Part shown: positions 55,132-64,000 of the stretch, piece by piece | How positions within the stretch are numbered: the stretch's first letter is position 1 | Layout: each line of letters begins with the position of its first letter | From: Candidatus Brocadia sp. | GTDB taxonomy: Bacteria; Planctomycetota; Brocadiia; Brocadiales; Brocadiaceae | Direction of reading: 5' to 3' | DNA: 64,000 nt | Assembly: GCA_021646415.1 (NCBI GenBank) | Contig: SOEU01000002.1 | Location: forward strand, 1-64,000 | Position numbers and translations under genes: made by a program | Notes under the pieces: generated by a model | Told to the model about the DNA's origin: nothing | Databases searched by the model: none | What the model saw: only the letters and a program-made list of their open reading frames with translations

Positions 55132-56331
55132 CTATGCCCCTGCCGATATCCTGGTGGGTTGCTCCTTTACCTGTGTTTCCCTGCCATACGGGGATATTTC
55201 CCTTAACCTTCTAATAATTGGCGGAAGATGTTCGATTATGAAGTCAACGTCTTCCATTGTGCTATACCGGCTCAAACTTAACCTTACTGAACCATGCACC
55301 GCCGTAAAGGGAACGCCCATAGCCCTTAGTACATGCGATGGTTCTAAAGAACCTGAAGTGCAGGCTGAACCTGACGAAGCACAAATTCCTTTTTCATTCA
55401 GGAGCAACAAAATAGCCTCCCCCTCCACAAACTCAAAGCTCAAATTGGTGGTATTTGGAAGACGGTGTATTTTATGTCCGTTCACTCTGACATCTGGCGC
55501 CTTTTTCAGTATTTCATCCTCCAGCTTATCCCTTAATTGTTTTACCCGGGTCTGTTCTTCACCCATATATTTTTTTGCCAATTCACATGCCCTGCCAAGA
55601 CCGAGAATCGAAGGAACGTTCTCTGTGCCACCACGGCGGTTCCTTTCCTGATGTCCGCCAACGATAAAAGGCGCAAACGTAATTCCCTTCCGTATAAAGA
55701 GGGCCCCCACTCCTTTGGGTGCATGTAATTTATGCCCTGAGAGGGTTAATAAATCTATCGTGCTTTTCGAAAGATTTAGTGGTATCTTGCCTACAGCTTG
55801 CACAGCATCGGTATGGAATATAGAACCCTTCTCCTTCACAATATGGCCAATCTCCTCAATGGGGAAAATCACACCGGTCTCATTGTTTGCATACATAATT
55901 GACACAATTGCCGTATCCTCCCTTACAGCATCGGCCAATTCATTCAAGTCAAGCATCCCATTGCTATCCACACCCAGCTCCGTCACGTGATAACCACTTT
56001 GTGCTAAATATTTACATAAATTATAGACTGCAGGATGCTCTACCCTTGAGGTCACAATGTGCCTCTTGTGAGGATTTGCCCTGAGTATACCCCAAATCGC
56101 AGCATTATTACTTTCCGTACCACAGCTTGTAAAAAGAATTTCTGCGGGGTCAGCGCCAAGAATGTCTGCCACCTGCTGTCTGGCATTATCAATCTTTTTC
56201 GCTACCTGGCCACCAAAGGTATGCATACTTGAAGGATTCCCGTAGTATTCAGTAAAATACGGCAGCATAACTTCTACAACTTCAGGCGCAACCTTTGTTG
56301 TTGCGTTATTATCCGCATATACAACTCTCAT
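55132..56331 (-). CDS. nifS: Cysteine desulfurase (NifS/IscS)
   Basis: A 399-residue pyridoxal-phosphate enzyme that supplies sulfur from cysteine for iron-sulfur clusters. ADNNATTKVAPEV opens the protein; TSCGTESNNAAIWG, ANNETGVIFPIEEI, HTDAVQAVGKIPL, the PLP lysine in SGHKLHAPKG and the persulfide cysteine in SSGSACTSGS are all present. The ATG at 56331 overlaps the nifU stop (ATGA), so the upstream in-frame start inside nifU is rejected. Operon nifU-nifS. A nitrogen-fixation-specific role is not implied, because no nif structural genes are here. Confidence 0.95.
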   Translation of the reverse strand: MRVVYADNNATTKVAPEVVEVMLPYFTEYYGNPSSMHTFGGQVAKKIDNARQQVADILGADPAEILFTSCGTESNNAAIWGILRANPHKRHIVTSRVEHPAVYNLCKYLAQSGYHVTELGVDSNGMLDLNELADAVREDTAIVSIMYANNETGVIFPIEEIGHIVKEKGSIFHTDAVQAVGKIPLNLSKSTIDLLTLSGHKLHAPKGVGALFIRKGITFAPFIVGGHQERNRRGGTENVPSILGLGRACELAKKYMGEEQTRVKQLRDKLEDEILKKAPDVRVNGHKIHRLPNTTNLSFEFVEGEAILLLLNEKGICASSGSACTSGSLEPSHVLRAMGVPFTAVHGSVRLSLSRYSTMEDVDFIIEHLPPIIRRLREISPYGRETQVKEQPTRISAGA

Positions 56332-57182
56332 GAAGCCACCTCCTCGACGATAAGCGTATCCGTCACAAATTCCCTCAGTTTCGCCTCTACCGTGGATTTC
56401 AAAGTAACCTTTGAGCTGGGACACTCCACACAACTCCCCCGAAATGAGACCATAACCCGGTCGCCATCTATGTCAATCAGTTCAATATCACCCCCATCTG
56501 ACTGAAGGGATGGCCGAATATCTCTTTCCAGGGTCTCCTGTATCAACTTCATTTTTTGAATGTTCGTCAACTTCTTGGTCGGTTTCCTAACCTTTTCTAT
56601 CATCGCTTTCTCTTTTTCTTTTTGCCATACCTCGTCTATAATGGCCTGAATCTGGGGATGACATGAACGGCATCCACCACCTGCCTTACAGAAATTTGTC
56701 ACCTGTTCAATAGTAGTTAATTTATGCTCTCTCACCTCATGTGCGATCTTATTGTCCGTTACACCAAAACACTTGCAAACGATCGTTCCCTCGTCAACGG
56801 GTTTCTCTATTTTTTGCCCACGGTAATTTGCGATAGCGGCTTCCAGCGCCTCACGACCCATCACAGAACAATGCATCTTCTGTTCCGGCAATCCATCAAG
56901 GTACTCCGCAATATCATTATCAGTAATCTTACCCGCCTCATCCAACGTCTTCCCTTTAATCATCTCCGTCAATGCGCTCGCAGAAGCAATGGCACTTCCA
57001 CACCCAAACGTCTTGAATTTTACATCCACAATGCGGCCTGATTTATCCAGTTTTAGCATTAATTTTAAAGCATCTCCGCAGGCCAAACTCCCCACTTCGC
57101 CTACTGCGTCCGGATTTTCAATTTCACCCACATTCCTTGGATGAAAGAAATGGTCTTTCACTTTTTCAGAATAATCCCACAC
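56328..57182 (-). CDS. nifU: NifU-type Fe-S cluster scaffold
   Basis: A 284-residue three-domain scaffold. The IscU-like domain (1-125) has ligands Cys35 (LACGD), Cys61 and Cys105. A central [2Fe-2S] BFD-type domain (about 130-185) has Cys136, Cys138, Cys171 and Cys174 (VCKC..GGCRSC). The C-terminal Nfu domain (about 205-284) carries Cys251 and Cys254 (GSCVECPSS). All ligands are intact and the length is typical of Azotobacter-type NifU. It is the first gene of the nifU-nifS operon, next to a 330-bp AT-rich upstream region. Confidence 0.95.
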   Translation of the reverse strand: MWDYSEKVKDHFFHPRNVGEIENPDAVGEVGSLACGDALKLMLKLDKSGRIVDVKFKTFGCGSAIASASALTEMIKGKTLDEAGKITDNDIAEYLDGLPEQKMHCSVMGREALEAAIANYRGQKIEKPVDEGTIVCKCFGVTDNKIAHEVREHKLTTIEQVTNFCKAGGGCRSCHPQIQAIIDEVWQKEKEKAMIEKVRKPTKKLTNIQKMKLIQETLERDIRPSLQSDGGDIELIDIDGDRVMVSFRGSCVECPSSKVTLKSTVEAKLREFVTDTLIVEEVAS

Positions 57183-57398
57183 CCTTATCCCTTTCCTAAA
57201 TAAATGTTTAGGATTTCAATGCCTCAATTCGTCCAGAATCTCAACGAAACTATCCCACGCATTACGTATAATATAGTCAGTATATTAACTTATAATACAA
57301 TATATTCTTTTATCTCCGGAATGTCAAGATTACGTACGTATCAACCTGCCCCGAACGAGTTGGAAAGGCAAAATCCGAAGCACGAAATTTATGAGTCA

Positions 57399-57432
57399 AA
57401 CCCTGTCAGGGTTGAAAACCCTGACAGGGTTA
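57399..57432. repeat. Palindromic repeat in the nifU upstream region
   Basis: AACCCTGTCAGGG / CCCTGACAGGGTTA around TTGAAAA, preceded by the same CCGAAGCACGAAATTT..GAGTCA unit seen before 45684. A different hairpin (TAGTGGCAAG..CTTGCCACTA) follows at 57462-57487. The rest of 57183-57516 is AT-rich, with no gene. Confidence 0.8.
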
Positions 57433-57516
57433 ATGTCACGTATGCTTTCAAACTGCCGATATAGTGGCAAGACGCTCCTTGCCACTACAGTAGTAGCTGA
57501 AATAAAATGAAAATTC

Positions 57517-60297
57517 CTAACGAAGGATTTTTCTTAAAAACCTCCCTGTATATGACCGTTCACCTTTTGCGATCTGTTCGGGAGTACCTGTTGCAACGAC
57601 CTCGCCACCGTTTACGCCACCTTCCGGGCCTAAGTCTATTACATAATCTGCCGTTTTGATGACCTCCAGGTTGTGTTCTATAACCAGCACCGTATTGCCC
57701 AGATCGACCAATCTGTGTAACATTTTTAACAACTGCTGTATGTCTGCAAAATGCAGGCCTGTAGTAGGTTCATCCAGAATATACAGCGTCTTTCCGGTGG
57801 CCTGTCTGGAGAGTTCTGCGGCAAGTTTTATCCTTTGCGATTCTCCGCCGGACAGGGTGGTGCTTGACTGCCCCAATTTAATATATCCCAGTCCGACATC
57901 ATTGAGTGTATTTAAAATACGCTCAAGCTTCGGAATATTTTTGAACAACTGATGAGCCTCTTCGATGCGCATGTCAAGCACATCCGAGATGCTTTTCTCC
58001 TTATAGGTAACTTCCAGCGTCACTTTGTTATACCTTTTTCCCTTGCATTCTTCACAAACAACGTACATATCAGGCAAAAAATGCATTTCTACTTTTTTGG
58101 TACCTTGTCCCTTGCAGGCCTCACACCGTCCACCGCTGATATTGAAACTGTATCTTCCCGCCGTATAACCCCGAACCTTTGCCTCCTGCGTCTGTGCAAA
58201 GAGAGAACGGATCAGATCAAACGCCTTGGTGTATGTTGCAGGATTCGAACGGGGGGTACGTCCAATGGGTGATTGATCGATTTCTATAACTTTATCGATG
58301 TATTCCGTGCCAAGGATTTTCGTATGTTCCCCCGGCGTCTCATAGCTGCCATAAAATAACTTCGCAAGGGCACGATGCAGGATATCATTCACGAGGGTGC
58401 TTTTCCCGGAGCCGGAGACACCGGTGACACAACAAAAGGTTTTTAAAGGAATTTTTACATTGATAGATTTCAGGTTATGGGCACGGGCGCCCTGTATTTC
58501 AAGAGAGTTCTTCAGATGAATATCCCTTCTCCTGGTGGGAAGTTCGATTTTCAGGATTTGGTTGAGGTATTGCCCGGTTAATGAATCGGGGCTATCGGTA
58601 ATTTCTTTCAACGTTCCATGGGTTACAATACTGCCTCCACGTTCACCGGCCCCGGGGCCGAGATCGATGATATAATCCGCATTACGAATGGTATGTTCAT
58701 CATGTTCCACGAGGATGACCGTATTTCCGTTGTCACGAAGTGTCTTTAAAGTCCGCAGAAGCCGTTCGTTATCCCTTGGGTGAAGCCCTATGGTGGGTTC
58801 GTCCAGCACATAACAAACCCCGACAAGACCGGAACCGACCTGTGTAGCAAGCCGGGTTCTCTGCGCCTCACCGCCAGAAAGGGAGTCGCTGCCGCGTCCC
58901 AAAGTTATATAGTGTAGTCCGACATCTATCATAAAACGCAGCCTGTTTTGAATTTCCTTCAGGATTTGTTTGGAAATGACCGCCTGTTGCCCCGCCAATT
59001 TCAGCGTTGTAAAAAATCCGAGGGTCTCTTCTATGGTCAGATCCATGATCTCATGAATTGATTTATAATTGATTTTTACCGAAAGGGAATCCGGTCGCAG
59101 CCTGGCCCCCTTGCAAACAGTACAGGCCCTGTAACTCATGTATCCGGAAAGGCGCTTCAGGATGCGTTCACTGGCCGTTTTTTCGTAGATGCGTTTGAGG
59201 TTGGGAATCACACCTTCAAAATCCTTTGTGCCAAAGAGCAGGGCATCCGCGGTCTCTTTCGGTAATTTTATAAAAGGTGTACTCAGGGAGACGGAAAAGG
59301 TTTTTGAAAACACCTTGACCTGATTGTCATAATGAGTTTGGGTTAATGATCCCCAGCCTCGCCAGGCATCGATGGCTCCCTCTCTGATGCTAATGTGTTT
59401 GTCAGGAACAATCAGGTCCGGATCAAAATCCAGGGTATTTCCCAGGCCATTACAACCAGGACATGCGCCATAAGGGCTGTTAAATGAAAACATGCGTGGC
59501 GTCAATTCTTCATAACCACTCCCGCATTCCGGGCAGGCATATCGTTCACTAAGGATATGGTCCGTCCAGCCCTTTTCGTGTTCCTGGCTTACCAGCATGA
59601 CGCCTTCCCCTAATTTGAGACAGGTTTCAAGGGAATTGTACAGGCGCGTTTGAATATCCTCTTTTATAACCAGACGATCCACGATCACATCGATCTCATG
59701 GGTCTTATATCGTGCCAATTTGGGAATGGTTTTGAGGTCCATAATAACGTTGTCAACACGGGCGCGCACAAAGCCCTTTTGCACTATCGACTGGAATATC
59801 TCCCGGTGTTCACCCTTTTTCCCCTTAATAAGCGGTGCAAGAAGCATAATCCTGGTTCCCTGCGGGATTCCCGTGATCCTCTGTATCATCTGGTCAATGG
59901 TTTGGCGTGAAATGATACATTTGCACCGGTAACAATACGGAGTACCGATCCTTGCATACAACAAACGTAAATAGTCATAGATTTCCGTAACGGTTGCCAC
60001 GGTAGAACGAGGACTCGGCGGACAGGTGCGCTGTTCAATGGCAATCGTGGGAGGGAGACCCTCGATAAGTTCTACGTCTGGTTTTTGTATCTGATCTAAA
60101 AATTGCCGTGCGTACGAGGAAAGACTTTCAATATAGCGGCGTTGTCCTTCTGCATAGACCGTATCAAATGCAAGGGATGATTTTCCTGAACCGCTGATAC
60201 CCGTAATAACCGTAATCCGGTCGCGTGGAATATTGACATTGATCCCCTTGAGGTTATGTTCCCTGGCGCCGCGAATGGCAATGACATTATTATTCAT
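57517..60297 (-). CDS. uvrA: Excinuclease ABC subunit A
   Basis: A 926-residue DNA-damage recognition ATPase of nucleotide excision repair. Two ABC modules are seen: Walker A GISGSGKSS near residue 33 and GVSGSGKST near 630; signature regions SLSGGEAQRTRLA and TLSGGESQRIKLAAEL; Walker B VLDEPTIGLHP and ILDEPTTGLH. Zinc fingers are CYRCKCIIS-associated insert (first), CPECGSGYEELTPRMFSFNSP-region CPGC and the C-terminal CEACKGQG..CEECKGKRYN. All parts of UvrA are present. Its ATG overlaps the last base of the pepA stop codon (TAATG), so the two are translated from one message. Confidence 0.97.
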   Translation of the reverse strand: MNNNVIAIRGAREHNLKGINVNIPRDRITVITGISGSGKSSLAFDTVYAEGQRRYIESLSSYARQFLDQIQKPDVELIEGLPPTIAIEQRTCPPSPRSTVATVTEIYDYLRLLYARIGTPYCYRCKCIISRQTIDQMIQRITGIPQGTRIMLLAPLIKGKKGEHREIFQSIVQKGFVRARVDNVIMDLKTIPKLARYKTHEIDVIVDRLVIKEDIQTRLYNSLETCLKLGEGVMLVSQEHEKGWTDHILSERYACPECGSGYEELTPRMFSFNSPYGACPGCNGLGNTLDFDPDLIVPDKHISIREGAIDAWRGWGSLTQTHYDNQVKVFSKTFSVSLSTPFIKLPKETADALLFGTKDFEGVIPNLKRIYEKTASERILKRLSGYMSYRACTVCKGARLRPDSLSVKINYKSIHEIMDLTIEETLGFFTTLKLAGQQAVISKQILKEIQNRLRFMIDVGLHYITLGRGSDSLSGGEAQRTRLATQVGSGLVGVCYVLDEPTIGLHPRDNERLLRTLKTLRDNGNTVILVEHDEHTIRNADYIIDLGPGAGERGGSIVTHGTLKEITDSPDSLTGQYLNQILKIELPTRRRDIHLKNSLEIQGARAHNLKSINVKIPLKTFCCVTGVSGSGKSTLVNDILHRALAKLFYGSYETPGEHTKILGTEYIDKVIEIDQSPIGRTPRSNPATYTKAFDLIRSLFAQTQEAKVRGYTAGRYSFNISGGRCEACKGQGTKKVEMHFLPDMYVVCEECKGKRYNKVTLEVTYKEKSISDVLDMRIEEAHQLFKNIPKLERILNTLNDVGLGYIKLGQSSTTLSGGESQRIKLAAELSRQATGKTLYILDEPTTGLHFADIQQLLKMLHRLVDLGNTVLVIEHNLEVIKTADYVIDLGPEGGVNGGEVVATGTPEQIAKGERSYTGRFLRKILR

Positions 60298-61802
60298 TAT
60301 GAAAACCGAGTCCAGCTCTGAACTAATTGTACAAGCAATCGAACCCCAACGCCTGACGCCCCTTTCTGGGTATATGCGCTGTTTTTCTCACACCAGGAAG
60401 TGCCTGCAATATCCAGGTGCACCCAGGGATATTTTTCAGTAAACTTGCTTAAAAAACAGGCGGCTGTTATGGCCCCCGCATACGGCCCCCCTACATTTTT
60501 TATATCAGCAATATCACTCTTGATTTGTTCCTGATATTCTTCCCAGAGTGGAAGCTCCCAGACCCTTTCCCACGATTTTTCACCGGCAATTTTAACCCTT
60601 CTTTTCAACTCCTCGTTGTTTCCCAACATCCCCGTAACGACAGTCCCTAAGGCTACCACACAAGACCCTGTCAGCGTCGCAAGATCAATTACGGCGCCGG
60701 GTTTATATTTCTCCGCATACGCCAGGGCGTCCGCCAAAATTAAACGCCCTTCTGCGTCTGTATTTGCGACCTCGGCGGTCTTACCGGAATAAAACTTAAT
60801 AATATCGCCGGGTTTGATCGCCGAACCACTGGGCATATTTTCGGCGCACGGTATGAGACCAACAACATGCAGCGGGAATTTCATTCCGGATATCGCCTTC
60901 ATGGCTCCCATCACAGCAGCTCCTCCGGACATATCACTCTTCATGAGATCCATGTCCTTGGCCTGTTTCAGACAAATTCCGCCTGAGTCAAAGGTAATTC
61001 CCTTTCCAACAAATACAACCGTATCCTGGTTTTTAGCATGTGCATTGTATTCAAGTATGATAAATTTCGGGGGCTGGGCGCTTCCCTGTGCAACACCCAG
61101 TAACCCCCCCATCCCGAGTTTTTTTAGTTCCGGCAGGGATAATATCTTACACCGGATACCAGATTCCCTGCTCAATTTCTTAGCAGTATCAGCCAAAACA
61201 ACAGGGGTCTTATCCTGAGACGGAGTGTTGATAAGGTCACGGGTAAAACAGACGGCATCCGCAATAATTTGCGCGTACTGAACAGCCTCCCGGGCAGGCC
61301 TCAACTCCTCTTTGCCGGATAAAAGAAGCGTAAGCGCCTTGAGTTCCCGCAGCTCTTCGGGTGGAACAGTTTTATATTTTTGGTACCGGTAAAGGGCGAG
61401 CAGGGCGCCTTCACTATAAGCCTGATACCATTCACTTAATGGCAAAGGAATATCAATTGGGTCCATCACGCTAGTACCCTCACCGATACCCATGTCACGT
61501 ATCGTACTGGCAGCAGTACCTCCCGCCTGTCTTATTTTGTCAAGTGTTACGTCCTTTTTCTTTCCCAGGCCCACCAGCATGATGCGTCTTGCCGGAATCT
61601 TTCCATACGTAGGCAGGATAATTGTCTTATTCAGTTTGGCAATAAATCCTTTTTCTTTTATTAATTCAGAAACAATATTATCCAATACCTTATTACAACG
61701 GGCAAGCGATTCACTCAGGGTTTTGACCTCTTCGTATAAATAAAAAACTATCACCTCTGCGGGTTCTTTTTCAACAGTTCCAATTTTGATGTTAATATCC
61801 AT
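60297..61802 (-). CDS. pepA: Leucyl aminopeptidase (M17 family)
   Basis: A 501-residue cytosolic metallopeptidase that removes N-terminal residues from peptides. The C-terminal catalytic domain has VGKGITFDSGGICLK with metal and catalytic Lys residues, DMSGGAAVMGAM, the signature NTDAEGRLILADAL and the LTGSCVVALG segment. The N-terminal domain is a normal macro-like regulatory half. It ends by overlapping uvrA by one base. No ribosome site is strong: the ATG follows AAAAGGATATTT. Confidence 0.95.
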   Translation of the reverse strand: MDINIKIGTVEKEPAEVIVFYLYEEVKTLSESLARCNKVLDNIVSELIKEKGFIAKLNKTIILPTYGKIPARRIMLVGLGKKKDVTLDKIRQAGGTAASTIRDMGIGEGTSVMDPIDIPLPLSEWYQAYSEGALLALYRYQKYKTVPPEELRELKALTLLLSGKEELRPAREAVQYAQIIADAVCFTRDLINTPSQDKTPVVLADTAKKLSRESGIRCKILSLPELKKLGMGGLLGVAQGSAQPPKFIILEYNAHAKNQDTVVFVGKGITFDSGGICLKQAKDMDLMKSDMSGGAAVMGAMKAISGMKFPLHVVGLIPCAENMPSGSAIKPGDIIKFYSGKTAEVANTDAEGRLILADALAYAEKYKPGAVIDLATLTGSCVVALGTVVTGMLGNNEELKRRVKIAGEKSWERVWELPLWEEYQEQIKSDIADIKNVGGPYAGAITAACFLSKFTEKYPWVHLDIAGTSWCEKNSAYTQKGASGVGVRLLVQLVQSWTRFS

Positions 61803-62170
61803 AAATATCCTTTTTTAATAAATCAGGCCTTCGGCAATTTTTGACACCACTGTAGTGGCAAGGCGCGCCTTGCCACTACAGTTGGTTTGAATTTCCTTAA
61901 CATTTAATGGAGAGCGAAGAGTTTCTTCGCTCTCCAACCCTGAAATTTCTATGCATAAATTCAGGTAATACATTGTTCTGATAATAAGGTGTAATGTTAA
62001 TCATTTAATTTAGCATTAACCTGTCAGGTGTGTCAAACTAATAATTAAGGGGGTTTAAAAATTATTCTGCCTTATTTAATGCATAAGGCAGAAGGCAGAA
62101 TAGTACGGGGGAGGATACCAAAAGCTTTCTACGGGGTCAAACTGCAAAATCCGGTGAGTAGGGAGATTTA
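61803..62170. other. Intergenic region with a perfect hairpin
   Basis: A perfect inverted repeat CTGTAGTGGCAAGG / CCTTGCCACTACAG (61850-61881) of the same family as 57462-57487, then the inverted pair GAGAGCGAAGAG/CTCTTCGCTCTC near 61911-61938, then AT-rich DNA. No gene is seen. Confidence 0.55.
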
Positions 62171-62398
62171 CTAAACTTCTTTACATTGAAAGGCTATGAT
62201 GTACTGTACGTATTCTTCCAGGATCTTTGTTTGTTCATCTGTTGATAACAAACGGTAAGGCACAACGGCATCTCTGGTCCAGAAGCACGTATTTTTGATA
62301 ATCATGCTGAGGTGGAGTATGCGAGGGAGGTGTTCCACCGGATATTTTTTCAAATCTATTCCATTAACGCCAATAGATTCCAGAAATTTATTATTCAT
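62171..62398 (-). CDS. Small cytosolic protein of unknown function
   Basis: A 75-residue protein without signal or membrane segments (starts MNNKFLESIGVNGIDLKKY, ends AFQCKEV). AAGGAG lies about 6 nt before the ATG at 62398, which supports translation. I do not recognise the family. It stands alone between repeat-rich gaps. Confidence 0.55.
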   Translation of the reverse strand: MNNKFLESIGVNGIDLKKYPVEHLPRILHLSMIIKNTCFWTRDAVVPYRLLSTDEQTKILEEYVQYIIAFQCKEV

Positions 62399-62709
62399 AA
62401 TTACTCCTTCCTTAGATTCGCCACTATCAATAGCCATTTTCACAATTATGTTTTAACATTCATAATTATCGGCACAAATGATGATTAATTTAATAAAAAG
62501 TGCAGGGGTGAAGTATTTGTTGTGAGACGGGACTATACCAAATGTTTCGGTTCAATCGAGGACGATTGAACCAACAAAGTCGCCGAAGGCATTAAATTTA
62601 TGATAAGGACTTTCAAATACTTTCGAAGGGGTGCTTCATGGGGTTTATCCAGCAGATGAAAAAGATTCTTCACTTCGTTCAGAATGACAAAGAGGGGAAA
62701 GAGGAGAAG
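62399..62709. other. Intergenic region between the small gene and gspE
   Basis: About 310 bp with one hairpin (GGTTCAATCG AGGA CGATTGAACC, 62550-62573) and an arm of the AAGATTCTTCACTTCG..GAATGACAAAG type (62663-62691). No gene is seen. Confidence 0.5.
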
Positions 62710-64000
62710 TTATAAGTCCGATGATACCCGTAATAATTCTTCCAGTGTTGTTTCACCCCTGCGAACTGTTTCAAGTCCATCTTCCCACAAGCTCTTTGTC
62801 CCCCTCTTTTGAGCCTCTTTCATGATCTCACTGGAATCTTTATGGGCAAGGACAAGCCGCCGTATGGCATCGTCCACGCATAAAAACTCGGCAATACACT
62901 TTCGGCCTTTAAATCCAGCATTATTACACTCATCACAGCCCCTGGGTTTATATAAGTATTCCCCCTCTTTCAATCCTACCGTCTTGCGTATATCCTCTCC
63001 GGGCAAATAGGGTTCACGACACTTTCCGCACATCTTTCGCACCAGACGCTGGGCAAGGACGCCAATGATACACGAAGAGATCAGATAGTCCTCCATCCCC
63101 ATATCCATTAATCTGGTAAATGCGGACGCCGAGTCGTTTGTGTGGAGCGTCGACAAAACAAGGTGCCCGGTTAAGGCAGCCTGTATAGCAATTGACGCTG
63201 TTTCCCGGTCTCTGATTTCACCAATAAGAATAATGTCGGGGTCGTGCCGTAAAATGGAACGCAGTCCGGAAGCAAAGGTCAAATCTATCTGAGGATTCAC
63301 CTGGATTTGATTTACTCCATCCATACTATATTCCACAGGGTCTTCTACGGTTACGATCTTTATCTCCGGTGAAACGAGCTCCTTCAGCACTGCGTACAGC
63401 GTGGTCGTTTTTCCGCTTCCCGTGGGCCCTGTTACAAGCAATATACCCTCAGGTTTATTCACCATGCGCCGGAACTTAACTAAAAATTCCTGGCCGAATC
63501 CCAGTTTTTCCAAATCGAGCGTAACCGCAGTCCGATCCAGAATCCTCATCACCACACCCTCACCATGGCTCATGGGAATAATCGAGACCCTCAAATCTAC
63601 CTCCTTGCCTGCCACCTTCATCTTGATCCGGCCATCCTGTGGCAGCCGTTTCTCTGCAATATTCAACTTTGCCATAATCTTGATACGGGAAATAATGCCA
63701 TTATAAAGCTCACGGGGAGGAGGCAAAAGTTCCCGCAAAACCCCATCCACACGATACCGCAACCGCGCATTCCTCTCAAAAACCTCCAGGTGCACATCGC
63801 TTGCCCCTATTTCGATCGCCTTTGTTAACGTACTATTCACCAGGCGTATAACGGGAGCTTCAGACGCCATGTCCCGCAAGTGCTCCACATCTTCCATTAC
63901 TTCAATACTGGATGTCGCCGTATCTTCCTCTTTAACTTCGCCTTCGTAAATAGTTTCAAGAGAGGCCAGAATATCTTTTTCACAGCCAGCAAAAATCCTT
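62710..64000 (-). CDS. GspE/PilB-type secretion or pilus ATPase, 5' end outside window
   Basis: The frame stays open to the window edge, so only the last 430 or so residues are seen. They contain the N2 linker (IGASDVHLE..RLRYRVDG), Walker A GPTGSGKTTTLY, the Asp box EDPVEYSMDGVNQIQVNP, Walker B region ILIGEIRDRETASIA and the His box LSTLHTND. A four-Cys zinc motif (CGKCREPYL..CDECNNAGFKG) follows, marking the GspE/PilB group rather than PilT. It powers assembly of a type II secretion pseudopilus or type IV pilus. The ATG 103 bp inside the edge is not the true start. Confidence 0.93.
   Translation of the reverse strand, partial: RIFAGCEKDILASLETIYEGEVKEEDTATSSIEVMEDVEHLRDMASEAPVIRLVNSTLTKAIEIGASDVHLEVFERNARLRYRVDGVLRELLPPPRELYNGIISRIKIMAKLNIAEKRLPQDGRIKMKVAGKEVDLRVSIIPMSHGEGVVMRILDRTAVTLDLEKLGFGQEFLVKFRRMVNKPEGILLVTGPTGSGKTTTLYAVLKELVSPEIKIVTVEDPVEYSMDGVNQIQVNPQIDLTFASGLRSILRHDPDIILIGEIRDRETASIAIQAALTGHLVLSTLHTNDSASAFTRLMDMGMEDYLISSCIIGVLAQRLVRKMCGKCREPYLPGEDIRKTVGLKEGEYLYKPRGCDECNNAGFKGRKCIAEFLCVDDAIRRLVLAHKDSSEIMKEAQKRGTKSLWEDGLETVRRGETTLEELLRVSSDL

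Noticed and set aside
57260-57310. IscR/Rrf2-type operator before nifU (ATAGTCAGTATATTA)
   Set aside because: Only a partial half-site resembles known operators and the region is generally AT-rich; there is no second matching half-site.
58236-58262. T-loop-like GGATTCGAAC, suggesting a tRNA 3' half
   Set aside because: It lies inside the conserved UvrA coding sequence, and no acceptor stem, anticodon arm or CCA end can be built around it.

Overview
This 64 kb window looks like a chromosomal contig from an anammox-type planctomycete (Candidatus Brocadiales). That is inference: it rests on the mix of gene families, the many dispersed palindromic repeats and the Gram-negative envelope genes. 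No rRNA or hallmark anammox gene is present to settle it. No tRNA, rRNA or CRISPR array was found.

Layout. 1-4.3 kb holds small envelope genes on the minus strand (lipoprotein, SYLF protein, STAS/SpoIIAA-like protein, MarC). 4.4-25.9 kb is a carbohydrate-catabolism island that is visibly more GC-rich than the flanks: a transketolase remnant, an RpiB-transaldolase-phosphoglucose isomerase fusion, a LOG protein, a trace of glucose-6-phosphate dehydrogenase, a cNMP-binding/acetate kinase/PduL fusion, GlgX, a c-di-GMP-type riboswitch, a histidine phosphatase, glycogen phosphorylase, phosphoglucomutase, a stand-alone Pgi, class II aldolase and phosphoketolase. 26.2-33.2 kb is a YhiI/outer-membrane factor/RbbA/YhhJ-type transport operon. 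33.3-38.9 kb mixes wreckage (truncated hydrolase, rpiA, glsB-like) with intact 6-phosphogluconate dehydrogenase and ribulose-phosphate epimerase. 39-48.5 kb holds lipoproteins, a patatin, a nonsense-mutated second marC and an Mla/PqiC-type lipid-transport operon. 48.7-49.8 kb is another graveyard of gene fragments. 49.8-64 kb is housekeeping-like: a TPR protein, a PLD-like protein, HtrA, NifS/NifU, UvrA, PepA and a GspE/PilB ATPase cut by the window edge.

How the genes could work together. GlgX and GlgP release glucose-1-P from glycogen; Pgm and Pgi convert it to fructose-6-P; phosphoketolase splits sugar phosphates to acetyl-phosphate; the AckA-PduL fusion turns acetyl-phosphate into acetate plus ATP or into acetyl-CoA. 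Rpe, RpiB and Tal interconvert the pentose and tetrose phosphates. This would be a phosphoketolase (bifid-shunt-like) route from stored glycogen. Transketolase, G6PD and RpiA survive here only as fragments, so the island appears eroded and a transketolase would have to be encoded elsewhere.

The strongest unusual signals are: the two large multidomain fusions; a cNMP-like domain lacking the usual phosphate-binding Arg fused to acetate kinase; the GEMM-type riboswitch ahead of the glycogen-breakdown genes; a MITE-like element with 29-bp perfect terminal inverted repeats and a 9-bp target duplication; a second MITE-like family with two copies; and repeated scars in which internal deletions joined pieces of two genes or two parts of one gene.
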